The notes beneath the pieces are model-generated. The model saw only the letters and a list, made by a program, of their open reading frames with translations. It was not told the DNA's origin and ran no database searches. This document shows, piece after piece, positions 43,214-54,002 of a stretch of 64,000 nucleotides of DNA; the stretch's first letter is position 1; every line of letters begins with the position of its first letter. The translations under genes were made by a program, and so were the position numbers. This stretch comes from JACCXG01 sp963836735. GTDB taxonomy: Bacteria; Acidobacteriota; Vicinamibacteria; Vicinamibacterales; 2-12-FULL-66-21. The stretch spans positions 467,826-531,825 of the forward strand of contig CAWIKP010000023.1 in NCBI GenBank assembly GCA_963836735.1. The letters are read 5' to 3'.

Positions 43214-43245
43214 GGCCGCGCGGGCTTTGCTCGTGCGGCCTTTTT
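43214..43245 (+). terminator. Intrinsic terminator closing the AAA+ array
   Basis: GGCCGCGCGGGC-TTTG-CTCGTGCGGCC followed directly by TTTTT. The stem is about 11 bases with two G-T pairs. It is placed after the 31-residue peptide gene and just before the 3' end of the convergent regulator gene (stop at 43247). Confidence 0.85.
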
Positions 43246-43246
43246 G

Positions 43247-45326
43247 CTAGAAGGACGGCCTTTGGATGCCGAGCCTGCGCATCTTGGACTGCAGCGTCGT
43301 GCGCTGGAGACCGAGGCGTGCGGCCGCGCCGGTCGGCCCCGCAATCACGCCGCCTGATTCCCTCAGCGCGCGAAGAATCGTCTCCCGCTCGGCGTCCTTC
43401 AGTGTCGTCGCAGGTTTCGCGCTCGACATCGGGCTCGACCTGGTCTTCGAGGCTCTTGGCTGCAGATCCTGCAACGGAAGTACGAGGGTTCCGCCCGGGG
43501 AAAGGATGACGGCGCGTTCGATCACGTTCTGGAGCTCCCGGATGTTCCCGGGCCAGTTCCAGCGCACGAGCGCTTCCATCGCCGCATCAGGGATTGCCGG
43601 AGCGGCGCGTCCCAGGCGCCGTGCGCACTGCGCGGTGAAGTGGCGCGCCAGCGACGGGATATCGTCGGCGCGCTCGCGTAATGGCGGGATCGTGATCGGA
43701 AATACGTTCAGCCGATAGTAGAGATCGCTCCTGAACGATCCGTCTTCGATCATGCGCTCCAGATCCCGGTTCGTGGCCGCCACGATCCGCACGTCGACGC
43801 GCTGGGTTCTCGAGCTGCCCAGGCGCTCGAACTCACGTTCCTGCAGGACGCGCAGCAGCTTGGGCTGAACCTCCATCGGGATGTCGCCCGCCTCGTCCAG
43901 GAACAAGGTGCCGCGGTTCGCCAGTTCGACCCGGCCCGCCCGGCTTGCCATGGCGCCGGTGAACGCGCCCTTCTCATGCCCGAACAGCTCGCTTTCGAGC
44001 AGGTTCGCCGGCAGCGCCGCCACGCTCGTCCGCACGAACGAGCGCTCGCGCCGCGGGCTGAGACGATGAATCGCGCGGGCGAAGAGCTCCTTGCCCGTGC
44101 CGGTCTCACCGAGGAGCAGCACCGTGGTGTCGGTCGGCGCCACCGTCTTCACGGCTTTCAGGACCTGCCGCAACACCGGGCTGGCGCCGACGATCTCCCC
44201 GAACTCGTGCTGCAGTTCGAGCTCGAGATACTGCTTCTCGTCGATCAACTGCGTATTGAGGCTGGCGAGCCGTTCGTAGGCGCGGGCATTGTCGATGGCG
44301 ATCGCGATCTGGGCCGACGCCTGTCCGAGCAGCGTCACATCGCTTTCAGAGAATGCATCCGCCTTGGCGCTGCCGACATGCAGGGTCCCGAGCTTGCCGT
44401 TGCGTGTCACGAGCGGCACGCAGCACATCGATTCGATGCCCTCGGCCTTCATCAGCGAGGCGCCGATCCAGCCCCGTTGTTCCAGGTCGGTCCGGCGAAA
44501 CACCGCCGCGACCCCCGCTGGAACGTCACGCCGGCGGCCGATTGCTCGAGCGGCATCGTGGCGCCGGACGTGGTGAATCCACGCTCCTTGTCGTAAATCA
44601 AGTCCAGCCGAAGCTGCTCGGAGTCCGGGTCGAACAGCGCGACGCCGATATGATCCGCTTCCGCGATCCGCTGCACCGCACTCGCAGATCGCTTCGAGCA
44701 GCGTGCGGTAGTCGAGATGTGAGATCAGCAGGTTGTTGATGTCGAGGAGGAACTTCAGGCGATCCCGCTCCTCGCGGAGCTCCAGCTCATAGTGCTGCGC
44801 CCGTTCGCGATTGATCCCGTTGTCGACGGCGATGGCCACGATCGCCGCGACCTGCTCCATGAACGCGAGGGTGTCGGTGGAGTAGGCCGAAGCCGATCGG
44901 CTCCCGAAGACGAGGACTCCGACCCGCCTGTGAGCCGTCGTGAGCGGCAGGCAGCACGCCATCCTCCATCCCTGGTCCCGGAGGAACGCGAGTGAAGCGT
45001 GCAGGGCGCCGCGTTCCGGGATCGGAATCACTGCGCCGCTGTTGCGTCTCCCACACCGTTGCCGCCGGCCCGTGCTCGGCGATCGGCTTCGACTCGAACG
45101 GCAGCGCGAGGTCGGCTGGTTCGAGAACGACCAGGCGGAGCTCGGCGCGCTGGTCGTCGTGGAGGAGCAGCGCGAGGTAGTCGAACGGGATGATCGGGTG
45201 AAGCTCGTCGCCGAGCACGCGAAACAGCTCGCTGATCGTCCGGTGAGTGGCGAGCGTCTTCGAGACGCGCAGCAGCGCGTCGTAGCGCGAGAGATGTGCC
45301 GAGTCGAGCGCCGCACTATCCGGCAT
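43247..45326 (-). CDS. GAF-AAA+-Fis sigma54-dependent transcriptional activator (frameshifts near 44670, 44480 and 45020)
   Basis: About 690 residues with a complete NtrC-family output. Two GAF-type sensor domains occupy roughly residues 15-350 (TISELFRVLGDELHPIIPFD; HIGVALFDPDSEQLRLDLIY; MCCVPLVTRNGKLGTLHVGS). The AAA+ domain has Walker A GETGTGKE, the canonical GAFTGA loop in HEKGAFTGAMASRAG, Walker B GTLFLDEAGD, and WNWPGNIRELQNVIERAVIL. The C-terminal Fis helix-turn-helix is GPTGAAARLGLQRTTLQSKM. This is the FhlA/NifA-like arrangement, sensing a small molecule or redox state through GAF. It converges on the tandem AAA+ array, which lacks exactly these sensor and Fis parts. Confidence 0.88.
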
Positions 45327-45470
45327 GGTCCCCTCAGAACGGGCCGATCATTGCCCGTCGCTATTGTAGTGCCGCCCCGCGGCGCACGAGCGCATTGCCG
45401 CACTCGCGCATGCGTAGCGAAATGTCTGCTGCTTTTTCCGACCTGTCCCCGTTCAAAACGCGGGGATTCC

Positions 45471-46202
45471 TCAGGGTCTTCTGTCCAGCGGGAACGCTGC
45501 CTTCCGAGTGGCCCACGACATTTCGTGACCGTGAGCGTGGAGCGGGGCTCGCTGTGAAGGCCTGGAGGAGAACATTCCTACTACTATGAGCATCGTGACG
45601 ATTTGCGCAAAGACGACGGTCACGACGCGCATCGGGTGACCGGCGAGGAACTGCTCGGGGCCCGCGATGCCGGCGAAGAAGAACGAGACGTTTGCCAGGT
45701 TGCCCGCGACGAGCACCGATAACAAGCCCCTGCTCCCGCGATAGATCCACCAGCACACCACGCCGTAGACCAACTCGACGACGAACGCAGCGGCGGGCGC
45801 GGCACTGTACAGCCCGGTGCCCAGGTGCGGGAAGGTCGAACCGGGCCACAGGGCAATGTCAGGCGCATGGGTTGCGACGTCGAGAACCAGGTGGGAGACG
45901 ATCCCGATGGCGACCGCGCGGCCGAGATCGCGGCGCCCGAAGCCTTTCTCGATCGTCCACCATGCGGCAAGGGCGGCCGCCGCCACGGTGGCAACGGAAT
46001 GCGAGTACGGGATGTACGCGAGGTGAATGTCGCCGACGCTCTGCACGGCCGCCGCGGTCGTGGTGTGCTCGATTCCGAGATAGTTCAGCGCGACCCACGC
46101 CAGCTCCATCGCCTGAACGGAGACCAGCAGCGGCGTCATCGGCACCGAAGGAAAGCGGCGCTTGATCACCAGGGCCGTCGCGGCGTGATCGACTGCAAAC
46201 AT
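45471..46202 (-). CDS. Integral membrane protein, YdjM-like metal-dependent-hydrolase family
   Basis: 243 residues with about six helices: VATVAAAALAAWWTIEKGFG, AVAIGIVSHLVLDVATHAPD, AAPAAAFVVELVYGVVCWWI, VVTVVFAQIVTMLIVVGMFS. His and Asp residues in MFAVDHAATALVI, YIPYSHSVA and SHLVLDVATHAPD fit membrane-bound YdjM-type proteins often annotated as metal-dependent hydrolases. No substrate is known. ATG 46202 has GGAG close upstream. The C-terminal tail is rich in His, Arg and Pro. Confidence 0.65.
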   Translation of the reverse strand: MFAVDHAATALVIKRRFPSVPMTPLLVSVQAMELAWVALNYLGIEHTTTAAAVQSVGDIHLAYIPYSHSVATVAAAALAAWWTIEKGFGRRDLGRAVAIGIVSHLVLDVATHAPDIALWPGSTFPHLGTGLYSAAPAAAFVVELVYGVVCWWIYRGSRGLLSVLVAGNLANVSFFFAGIAGPEQFLAGHPMRVVTVVFAQIVTMLIVVGMFSSRPSQRAPLHAHGHEMSWATRKAAFPLDRRP

Positions 46203-46309
46203 GAGCTCCTCCGATCCGCCGTCGGAGTGCGGCTGAAACGCACCGCACCCCACCGGCTTCCACGTGAGGCCATTCTGTCGAAGGGGATCGTCCGTGGCTG
46301 TGACTTTGG

Positions 46310-47024
46310 TTACGCGATGCGGGACCAGAGCTCGAGACTCATCCTGACCGGATCGAGGATGTCCACCCGGCCCGGCGAAGTCCGGACCAGCGACGCCACG
46401 CGAAGCTCATGGAGTGACGCGAGCCACGACCTCGCGAACCGATCCGACGCTGTTGGCGAGGTCCTGCTGGTTGACGAGGGCAGTCAGCCGGCCGTCGCTC
46501 GCCGGTCGCGACGCGGCCAGATCGAGGAGGTGCCGGACCACGCGCTGCCGGACGGTCGCGAAGGTGTTTCCGGCGAGCTCTTCGAGGATGTCGTACAAAC
46601 GGTGGACGGACTCCTCGGCCAGCGCCCAGGCCACCGCCGCATTCTGCCGGGCGACGCGCTTCACCTGCGGCACGTCCATGAAGTACACCGTGGTGTCCGT
46701 CAAGGCCTGGACGAAGACCGGTGCCGGCCCGCCGACGAGCGCGGGCGCGCCGAGCAGGCCGCCGGAACGGACGTAGCGGACCGTGACCTGGCGACCGTCG
46801 GCAGTGTGCATGTACACACGCAAAAGCCCACCGACGATGATCGCCAACCGCTCCGTCTCAGCCTCGGCATACACGATGGCTCCCGCGGAGATGTCGGACA
46901 GCTTGCCGCCCGCTGTCACCAGCTCCAACGTCTCCGTGGGCAGTGAAGCCCAGGGCCCCTGACGCAGAAGTGAAACAGCGAGCTGCTGCGCGCGCTTGTC
47001 GCGGGGGATCGGTGTCGCCGCCAC
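46310..47024 (-). CDS. Crp/Fnr-family transcription regulator (frameshift near 46410)
   Basis: About 237 residues. The cyclic-nucleotide-binding fold occupies the N-terminal half (AGAIVYAEAETERLAIIVGG, LRVYMHTADGRQVTVRYVRS). A long dimerisation helix and a winged helix follow (RQRVVRHLLDLAASRPA, LTALVNQQDLANSVGSVREV). The apparent stop inside the helix-turn-helix is an indel: reading on in the next frame gives LHELRVASLVRTSPGRVDIL and an end at TAA 46310. No Fnr-type N-terminal Cys cluster is present, so it is more Crp/CooA-like than Fnr-like. Its position 400 bases from coxS makes it a candidate regulator of the cox genes. Confidence 0.82.
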
Positions 47025-47099
47025 TGACGACAGGTTAGAACGGATTGGGAATCCGTGGCCGGGTCGTGGAAAGAATGTCGGGGAGCCGGGATGCCGAGA

Positions 47100-47312
47100 C
47101 TACCAGCCGTTGCAGTCGCTCTTGTACCCGCACGCTTCGCAGCGCCAGCACGCCTTCACGCGAATGAGCTTCACGCTCCCGCAGCGGTCGCAGCACTCCT
47201 GCCTCGCGCTGGCGTCCGGCCGTTGCGCGGCATGACCCGGTGCAAGACCGGGAGAAGCGTTCAGTACCGGTGGCGTCGGAGTGACGGGTCGTCGATCGCG
47301 AGGTTGAGTCAT
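47100..47312 (-). CDS. Small zinc-ribbon protein
   Basis: 70 residues. A Pro-rich, probably disordered first half is followed by two CxxC knuckles (ECCDRCGSVKLIRVKACWRC and EACGYKSDCNGW) that should hold one zinc ion. The ribbon resembles those at the C-terminus of B12-dependent ribonucleotide reductases, but here it stands alone. The gene diverges from coxS with 120 bases between them. It lies 75 bases downstream of the Crp-family gene start but reads in the same direction, so it could be co-transcribed with it. Confidence 0.55.
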   Translation of the reverse strand: MTQPRDRRPVTPTPPVLNASPGLAPGHAAQRPDASARQECCDRCGSVKLIRVKACWRCEACGYKSDCNGW

Positions 47313-47432
47313 GGCAGCCACGATAATGACGCAGGAGGCCCCATCGGCAAAGAGTGAAGCGATAAGCTCTTGCGCGCGCCCGCGCATCCGTGGTGGGATC
47401 CCTTGCTCGATTCGCTCGCGTCGGAGGACCTC

Positions 47433-47918
<486 letters not shown>

Positions 47919-47922
<4 letters not shown>

Positions 47923-50306
47923 CGACCGCCAGCCGCAGCGCCGGCACGCGTGTTCGGATCGGGCATCCGCCGGCGCGAGGATCCGCGGCTCCTCACCGGG
48001 CACGGCGCGCTACACGGCCGACATCACGCTGCCCGGGCATGGTGCACGCGGCGATCCTGCGCAGCCCGCACGGCCACGCGCGCATCCGCGGCATCGACAC
48101 CAGCCGCGCCAAGCGCGCGCCCGGCGTGGTCGCCGTGTTCACCGGCGCGGACACGCGAGGCCGCGCTCAAGCCGATTCCGTGCGCGTGGCTGCTGCCCAA
48201 CGCCGAGCTGAAGATCGCGCCGTATCGCGCCATCGCCAGCGACGTCGTCCGCTACGTCGGCGATGCCGTCGCGGTCGTCGTCGCCGAGTCCGATTACCAG
48301 GCGTACGACGCGCTCGACCTGATCGACGTCGACTACGAGCCGCTGCCCGCCGTCGTCGATCCGCAGAAGGCGACGCAAGGCCGGCGCGCCGCAGCTGCAC
48401 GCCGGAAGCGCCCGGCAACGTCGCGTTCCACTGGACGGTCGCCGGCGGCGACGTCGACGCGGCGTTCAAGTCGCGCCGAGGTCGTGGTGCGCGATCGCAT
48501 CATCCAGCAGCGCCTGATTCCGACCGCGATGGAGCCGCGCGGCGCCGTCGCGCAGTTCACGCCGGCGACCGGCGAGCTGACGCTCTGGAACACGACGCAG
48601 AACCCGCACATCGTCCGCTTCATCATGTCGCTCGTCACCGGCGTGCCGGAGGATCGCCTGCGCGTCGATCGCGCCGGAAGTCGGCGGCGGCTTCGGCAGC
48701 AAGATCGCGCAGATCCAGGGCGACTTCATCACCGCGTTCTGCTCGATGAAGCTCGGGCGGCCGGTGAAGTGGATCGAGACGCGATCCGAGAACTACCAGT
48801 CGACGACGCACGGGCGCGATCACGTGCAGGACGTCGAGCTGGCCGCGACGAAGGACGGGCGCATCCTCGGCCTGCGCTGCACCGTGTGGGCCGGCATGGG
48901 CGCGTATCTGTCGACGGCGGCGCCGGGCATTCCGACGATCCTGCACGGCCTGATGCTGTCGGGGCCGTACCAGGTGCCGGCCGTGAAGGAGGACGTCTAC
49001 GGCGTCTACACGAACACGACGCCGGTCGAGGCGTATCGCGGCGCCGGCCGTCCCGAAGCGACGTTCATGCTCGAGCGCATGATCGATCGTGCTCGCGCAC
49101 GAGATCGGCGTCGATCCGGTCGAGGTCCGGCGACGCAATCTGATTCCGCCGTTCGACGAACGGCCACGACGTCGTCACCGGCCTGAAGTACGACAGCGGC
49201 AACTACCAGGGCGCGCTCGACAAGGCGCTGACGCACATCGGCTACGACAAGCTGCGCGCGCGAGCAGGCGGCGGCGCGCGCAGAAGGGCCGCTACATCGG
49301 CATCGGCGTCGTCGACCTACGTCGAGATCTGCGGCCTCGGGCCGTCGCAGGTCGCCGGCGCGGTCGGCTTCCAGGGCGGCCTGTGGGAGAGCGCGATCGT
49401 CCGCTTCCATCCGAGCGGCAAGGTGAACGTGTTCATCGGCGCCTCGCCGCACGGCCAGGGCGAGGAGACGACGTTCGCGCAGATCGTGGCCGACGAGCTC
49501 GGCGTCGGCCGTCGACGACGTGAAGATCGTGCACGGCGACACCGACAACACGCCGATGGGCTGGGGCACCTACGGCAGCCGCACGACGGCCGTCGGCGGC
49601 GCGGCGCTGGCGGTCGCGACGCGGAAGATCAAGGAGAAGGCCAAGCTGCTCGCCAGCCACCTGCTCGAAGCCGCCGTCGAGGACATCGACTACGCCGACG
49701 GCAAGTTCTTCGTGAAGGGATCGCCGGACCGGCACAAGACGATCCAGGACATCGCGCTGATGGCCAACGTCGCCTGGAACCTGCCGCAGGGCATGGAGGC
49801 GGGGCTCGAGGCGTCGAGCTTCTACGATCCGCCGAACTTCACGTATCCGTTCGGCGCGCACGTCGCGGTCGTCGAAGTCGATCCGGAGACCGGGCACGTG
49901 CACGCTGAAGCGCTACGTCGCCGTCGACGACTGCGGCCCGCAGATCAACCCGGTCATCGTCGAAGGGCAGGTGCACGGCGGCGTCGTGCAGGGCATCGGC
50001 CAGGCGCTGTGGGAGGAAGCGGTGTACGACGACAACGGCCAGCTGCTGACCGGCTCGCTGGCCGACTACGCCATCCCGCGCGCCGACGTGCTGCCGCGAC
50101 ATCGAGGTGCTCTCGACCGTGACGCCGTCGCCGCACCATCCGCTCGGCGTCAAGGGCATCGGCGAGGCAGGCACGATCGCGTCGACGTGCACGGTCTACA
50201 ACGCGGTGATCGACGCGCTGCAGCCGTTCGGCGTCGAGTCGATGCAGATGCCGCTGACGCCCGAACGCGTGTGGCGCGCGATGCAGCGCGCAGAAGGGAG
50301 CGTGAG
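47919..50306 (+). CDS. coxL: CoxL-type molybdopterin large subunit, form II (many frameshifts)
   Basis: Catalytic Mo subunit of a CO-dehydrogenase/xanthine-oxidase-type hydroxylase, about 790 residues. Segments in order: VFGSGIRRREDPRLLTGHG, DVVRYVGDAVAVVVAESDYQ, QRLIPTAMEPRGAVAQFTP, ETRSENYQSTTHGRDHVQD, NTTPVEAYRGAGRPEATFML, GASPHGQGEETTFAQIVADE, HGGVVQGIGQALWEEAVYDD and PLGVKGIGEAGTIASTCT. The active-site loop AYRGAGR is the form II signature; true high-affinity CO dehydrogenases (form I) carry AYRCSFR with a Cys ligand for copper. CO oxidation is therefore doubtful and another aldehyde or heterocycle may be the substrate. More than ten single-base insertions interrupt the gene. Confidence 0.9.
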
Positions 50307-50308
50307 CC

Positions 50309-51215
50309 ATGTATGCATCGAACTTCGACTACTACCGCGCCCGCTCGCTCGCCGACGCGCAGCAGCTGCTCGCCGCGCACCCCGGCGCGAAGCTGCTGGC
50401 CGGCGGCCACAGCCTGATGCCGCTGCTGAAGCTGCGGCTCGCCGCGCCGCCGGCGGTCGTCGACATCGGCCGCGTCCCGGAGCTGCGCGGCATCGCGCGG
50501 CAGGGCGACGCGATCCGCATCGGCGCGCTGACGACGCACGCCGAGCTGGCCGCGTCCGCCGGATCTGCGCGACGGCCGCGCCGGCGCTCGCCGAGGCGGC
50601 GGCGATGGTCGGCGATCCCGCGGTCCGGAACCGCGGGACGATCGGCGGCAACATCGCGCACGCCGATCCCGCGTCGGATCTGCCGACCGTGCTCGTCGCG
50701 CTCGACGCGCGCATCGTCGTCGCCGGCCCGAGCGGCGAGCGGACGATTCCGGCCGAGCAGTTCTTCACCGGGCATCATGACGACCGCGCTCGGCCGACGA
50801 CGAGATCCTGACCGCGGTCGCAGGTGCCGGCATCGGGCCGCGGGCAGGGCTCGGCGTACGAGAAGTTCTCGCACCCGGCGTCGCGCTACGCCGTCATCGG
50901 CGCCGCGGCGCTGGTCACGCGTGCACGGACGGCACGTGCAGCGCGGCGCGCGTCGCGCTCGGCGGCCTGCTGCCGCACGCGCGGCGGGCGCCGCGCGGTC
51001 GAGCGGGCGCTGACGGCAAGGCCGCCGACCGACGGCGACGATCGCGGCCGCGGCCGCGAGCAGGTGGCCGCGGACCTCGGCAGCGACGTGACCGGCGACA
51101 TCTTCGCGTCGGCCGAGTACCGCACGCGCGATGGCGCCGGTGTACGTCAAGCGCGCGCTGCGGCCGCCGCGGCGCGCGCGTCGCAGGTCTGCGCCGGTCA
51201 GCACGGACGTCGTGA
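50309..51215 (+). CDS. coxM: CoxM-type FAD subunit (several frameshifts)
   Basis: FAD-binding medium subunit, about 290-300 residues. Visible are FDYYRARSLADAQQLLAAHP, the FAD motif AKLLAGGHSLMPLLKLRLA, GDPAVRNRGTIGGNIAHADP (second FAD loop) and YEKFSHPASRYAVIGAAALV. The C-terminal domain is broken by several indels but ends with SDVTGDIFASAEYRTR. The TGA at 51213 in the expected frame overlaps a GTG start of the next gene (GTGA). It lies 3 bases after coxL. Order S-L-M differs from the M-S-L order of the classical form I cluster and fits form II clusters. Confidence 0.88.
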
Positions 51216-52155
51216 CCTCGACGCCTGCCGGCAGACTCGCCGATCCCGGCATCGGTCGACGAGCTGCAGCAGGCGCTGGCGCGCGCAGCAGTACGTCGCC
51301 GAGCGCGGCCTCGCCGTCTCGATCTATCTCGCGCTGCGGCTGCAGCGGCCGCTGTTCCTCGAAGGCGAGGCCGGCGTCGGCAAGACCGAGGTCGCGAAGG
51401 TGCTGGCGGCCGCGCTCGACACCGAGCTGATCCGCCTGCAGTGCTACGAGGGCCTCGACATCAGCCACGCCGTCTACGAGTGGAACTACCCGCGGCAGAT
51501 CCTCGAGATCCGGCTGCTCGAAAGCGCGCACGCGCTCGATCGCGCGGGCGGCCGAGCGCGAGCTGTTCACCGAGGCGTTTCTGATCAAGCGGCCGCTGCT
51601 GCGCGCGATCGAGCAGACGCGCGAGCGGCCGCCGGTGCTGCTGATCGACGAGATCGATCGCGCCGACGAGGAGTTCGAGGGCTACCTGCTCGAGCTGCTG
51701 TCCGACTTCCAGGTCACGATTCCCGAGCTCGGCACCATCCGCGCCGCGACGCCGCCGGTCGTCGTGATCACGTCGAACCGGACGCGCGAAGTGCACGACG
51801 CGCTGAAGCGCCGCTGTGTCTACAGCTGGATCGACTATCCCGACTTCGACAAGGAGCGCCGCATCGTCGCGGCGCAAGGTGCCGGGCGTGCCGGCGCGGC
51901 TGGCCGAGCAGGTGACCGCGTTCGTCCAGGAGCTGCGCACGGCCGAGCTGTACAAGACGGCCGGCGTGTCGGAGACGCTCGACTGGGCGGCGGCGCTCGT
52001 GGCGCTCGATCGCGACGACGCTCGACGCCGAGATCGTCGACGAGACGCTCGGCATGCTGCTCAAGAACCAGGAAGACATTCAGGCGGTCCGCGGCGAGCG
52101 CGCTGCAGGCGATGCTCAACCGCGCACTGGCACGAGGCGACGCAGGCGTCGATGA
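51212..52155 (+). CDS. coxD: CoxD-type MoxR AAA+ ATPase (several frameshifts)
   Basis: MoxR-family AAA+ ATPase, about 310 residues, used to mature or activate the CoxL site. It shows FLEGEAGVGKTEVAKVLAAA (Walker A), LIRLQCYEGLDISHAVYEWN, PPVLLIDEIDRADEEFEGYL (Walker B) and VITSNRTREVHDALKRRCVY. The C-terminal lid includes AELYKTAGVSETLDWAAALV and LGMLLKNQEDIQAV after indels. GTG 51212 gives the expected N-terminus; the end overlaps coxE at 52152-52155 (ATGA). Always paired with the von Willebrand protein CoxE. Confidence 0.87.
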
Positions 52156-53349
52156 GCCGATGCGCTCGTCCCAACCTCCTGCTGTTCGGCCGCGTGCTGC
52201 GTGCGCGCGGGCCTCGACGTGCATCACGGCCGACTGCTCGATGCCGTTCGCGCGCTCGAATGGGTCGGCGTCGGCAGCCGCGCCGATGTGCGCGCGACGC
52301 TGCGAGCCTGCTCGTGCACGCCACGACGACCTCGCGCGGTTCGATCGCGGCCTTCGACGCTGTTCTTCCGCGCGCACATCGTCCGCCGGCGCCGGGCCTG
52401 CCGCTGTTCTCGCTCGGCGAACGGCCGCGCGTCGTGGCCCGGCCGGCTCCCGGCGTGCCCGTCCACGTCGAACTCGAGGACATTCACGCCGGCACCGCGC
52501 GGCGTCGACCCGCGCGGTCGGCGCGTGGAGCGCCGCCAGCGTGTCGCGCACCAAGGATTTCGCCGACTTCACCGACCGCTGAGCTCGAACGAGGCGCGGA
52601 CGCTGCTGACGCAGCTTGCCCTGGAGCCTCGGCCTGCGGCGCACGCGACGCTGGCAGCGGGCGTCGAGCGGCGCCGTCGATCTCCGGCCGATGCTGCGGC
52701 AGCAGCGTGCATGCGCGGCGAGCTCATCGATCTTCCCCGGCGCACGCCGCCGCGAAGCTGCCGCGGCCGATCGTCGTGCTCGGCGACGTCAGCGGATCGA
52801 TGGAGCGATACAGCCGGATGCTGCTGCACTTCGTCTACGGGCTGGCGCGCAGCGCGCCGGCACGTCGAGGCTTCGTGTTCGCGACGCGGCTGACGCGGAT
52901 CACGCGGCACCTCGACTGGCCGCGCGGGACCAGTGCACTGGCCACGGTCTTGCGCGCGACGTCCAGGACTGGGGCGGCGGCACGCGCATCGGCGAGGCGC
53001 TGCGCACGTTCAACACGCGCTGGGCGCGCCGCGTCATGCGCAACGGGCCGGTCGTGCTGATCGTGTCGGACGGCTGGGACCGCGGCGATCCGGCGCTGCT
53101 CGCTCGCGAGATGGCGCGCGCTGCGGCGCAGCTGCCGGCGGCTGATCTGGCTCAACCCGCTGCTCGGTTCGCGCGAGCTACGAGCCGCTGACGCGCGGCA
53201 TGCAGGCGGCGCTCCGCCACGTCGACGACTTCCTGCCGGCCCACAATCTCGCCAGCCTCGAGCAGCTCGCCGATCATCTGCGCGCGCTTCCGGGCAGGAC
53301 GCGCCCAGTTTCGTGGCACCCGCGCCACCGGTCCGCATCATGGAGCTGA
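52152..53349 (+). CDS. coxE: CoxE-type von Willebrand factor A protein (many frameshifts)
   Basis: About 390 residues, partner of the MoxR ATPase in cofactor insertion. The N-terminus reads MSRCARPNLLLFGRVLRARG, then LDVHHGRLLDAVRALEWVGV. The C-terminal vWA domain has the MIDAS motif in IVVLGDVSGSMERYSRMLLH and GPVVLIVSDGWDRGDPALLA. It ends LPGRTRPVSWHPRHRSASWS with TGA at 53347, overlapping coxG by 10 bases. Frame changes are frequent. The conserved pieces are nevertheless complete and in order. Confidence 0.82.
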
Positions 53350-53786
53350 GTGCTACCTACGAAATCCACGCACCGGTCCGAGCGTGTGTGGGATCTGCTG
53401 ATGGACATCGACGCCATCGGCAGATGTCTGCCCGGATGCGGCGGTCTGAAGCCTGTCGGTCCGGATCGCTACGAGGTAGAGCTGGGCGTGACTGTCGCGG
53501 CCATCGCCGGCAACTTCAAGGGCACGTCGCGCTCGAGGACAAGACCCCGCCCCACAGCTACACGCTGGTGGTCGAGGGAAGCGGCCGTCAGGGATTCATC
53601 AAGGGGCAGGCTCGCATGACGCTCGTTCCTGACGGCGACCTCACACGCGTTCAGATCGTCGCGCAAGCCGATGTCGGCGGGATGATCGCCCGCGTCGGGC
53701 AGCGCCTGCTCGAAGGGGTGGCGCGGACGATGATGGATCGGTTCTATGCGTGCCTGGCGAAACAGGTGGATGGTCAGAAGACGTAG
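53340..53786 (+). CDS. coxG: CoxG, SRPBCC-fold CO-dehydrogenase accessory protein (frameshifts near 53380 and 53525)
   Basis: About 148 residues. MELSATYEIHAP, then RVWDLLMDIDAIGRCLPGCG, GPDRYEVELGVTVAAIAGNF, TLVVEGSGRQGFIKGQARMT and VGGMIARVGQRLLEGVARTM follow the CoxG/SRPBCC pattern. CoxG is thought to help place the enzyme at the membrane or deliver quinone. The last codons (FYACLAKQVDGQKT) and the following repeat recur at 56705, about 2.95 kb away. It is the last cox gene in the window; no coxF is seen between coxE and coxG. Confidence 0.85.
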   Translation: MELSATYEIHAPVRACVGSADGHRRHRQMSARMRRSEACRSGSLRGRAGRDCRGHRRQLQGHVALEDKTPPHSYTLVVEGSGRQGFIKGQARMTLVPDGDLTRVQIVAQADVGGMIARVGQRLLEGVARTMMDRFYACLAKQVDGQKT

Positions 53787-53997
53787 GTTCAAGGGTTCAG
53801 GGGTGCCGGGTTCAGGGTTCCGTCCGGTTCGGGGGTTCCCGGTTCGGTTCGGGGTTCGGGGTTCGGGGTTCGGCCGTCCCGTCGATGCGGCACCTCGGCG
53901 GGAGCCTGAACCCATGAACCGCGGAACCCGGAACCGAACCGGGAACCCCGAACCGAACCCGGCACTCGGAACCCGGCACCCGGAACCCTTAACCGTT
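53787..53997. repeat. Long heptamer hairpin repeat, GGGTTCG family, copy D
   Basis: The left arm is rich in GGGTTCG and GGTTCGG units. The core CGGCCGTCCCGTCGATGCGG plus CACCTCGGCGGGAGCC is at about 53871-53906. The right arm has CGAACCC and CCGGAAC units. The whole could fold as one hairpin of about 200 bases. Copy E at 56705-56970 has an identical core. The element fills the gap between coxG and the convergent kinase gene. Confidence 0.85.
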
Positions 53998-54002
53998 CGA
54001 CC

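Noticed and set aside
43247..45326. Fourth member of the AAA+ array
   Set aside because: It has GAF input domains, canonical GAFTGA and a Fis helix-turn-helix, and is only distantly similar to the triplet. It is an ordinary FhlA/NifA-like activator that happens to converge on the array.
53787..53997. CRISPR array or terminator in the GGGTTCG region
   Set aside because: Units are 7-8 bases, contiguous and without unique spacers, and the arms are inverted. It is a hairpin repeat, not CRISPR. No T-run marks it as an intrinsic terminator, although it might stop Rho-independent reading from both sides by structure alone.
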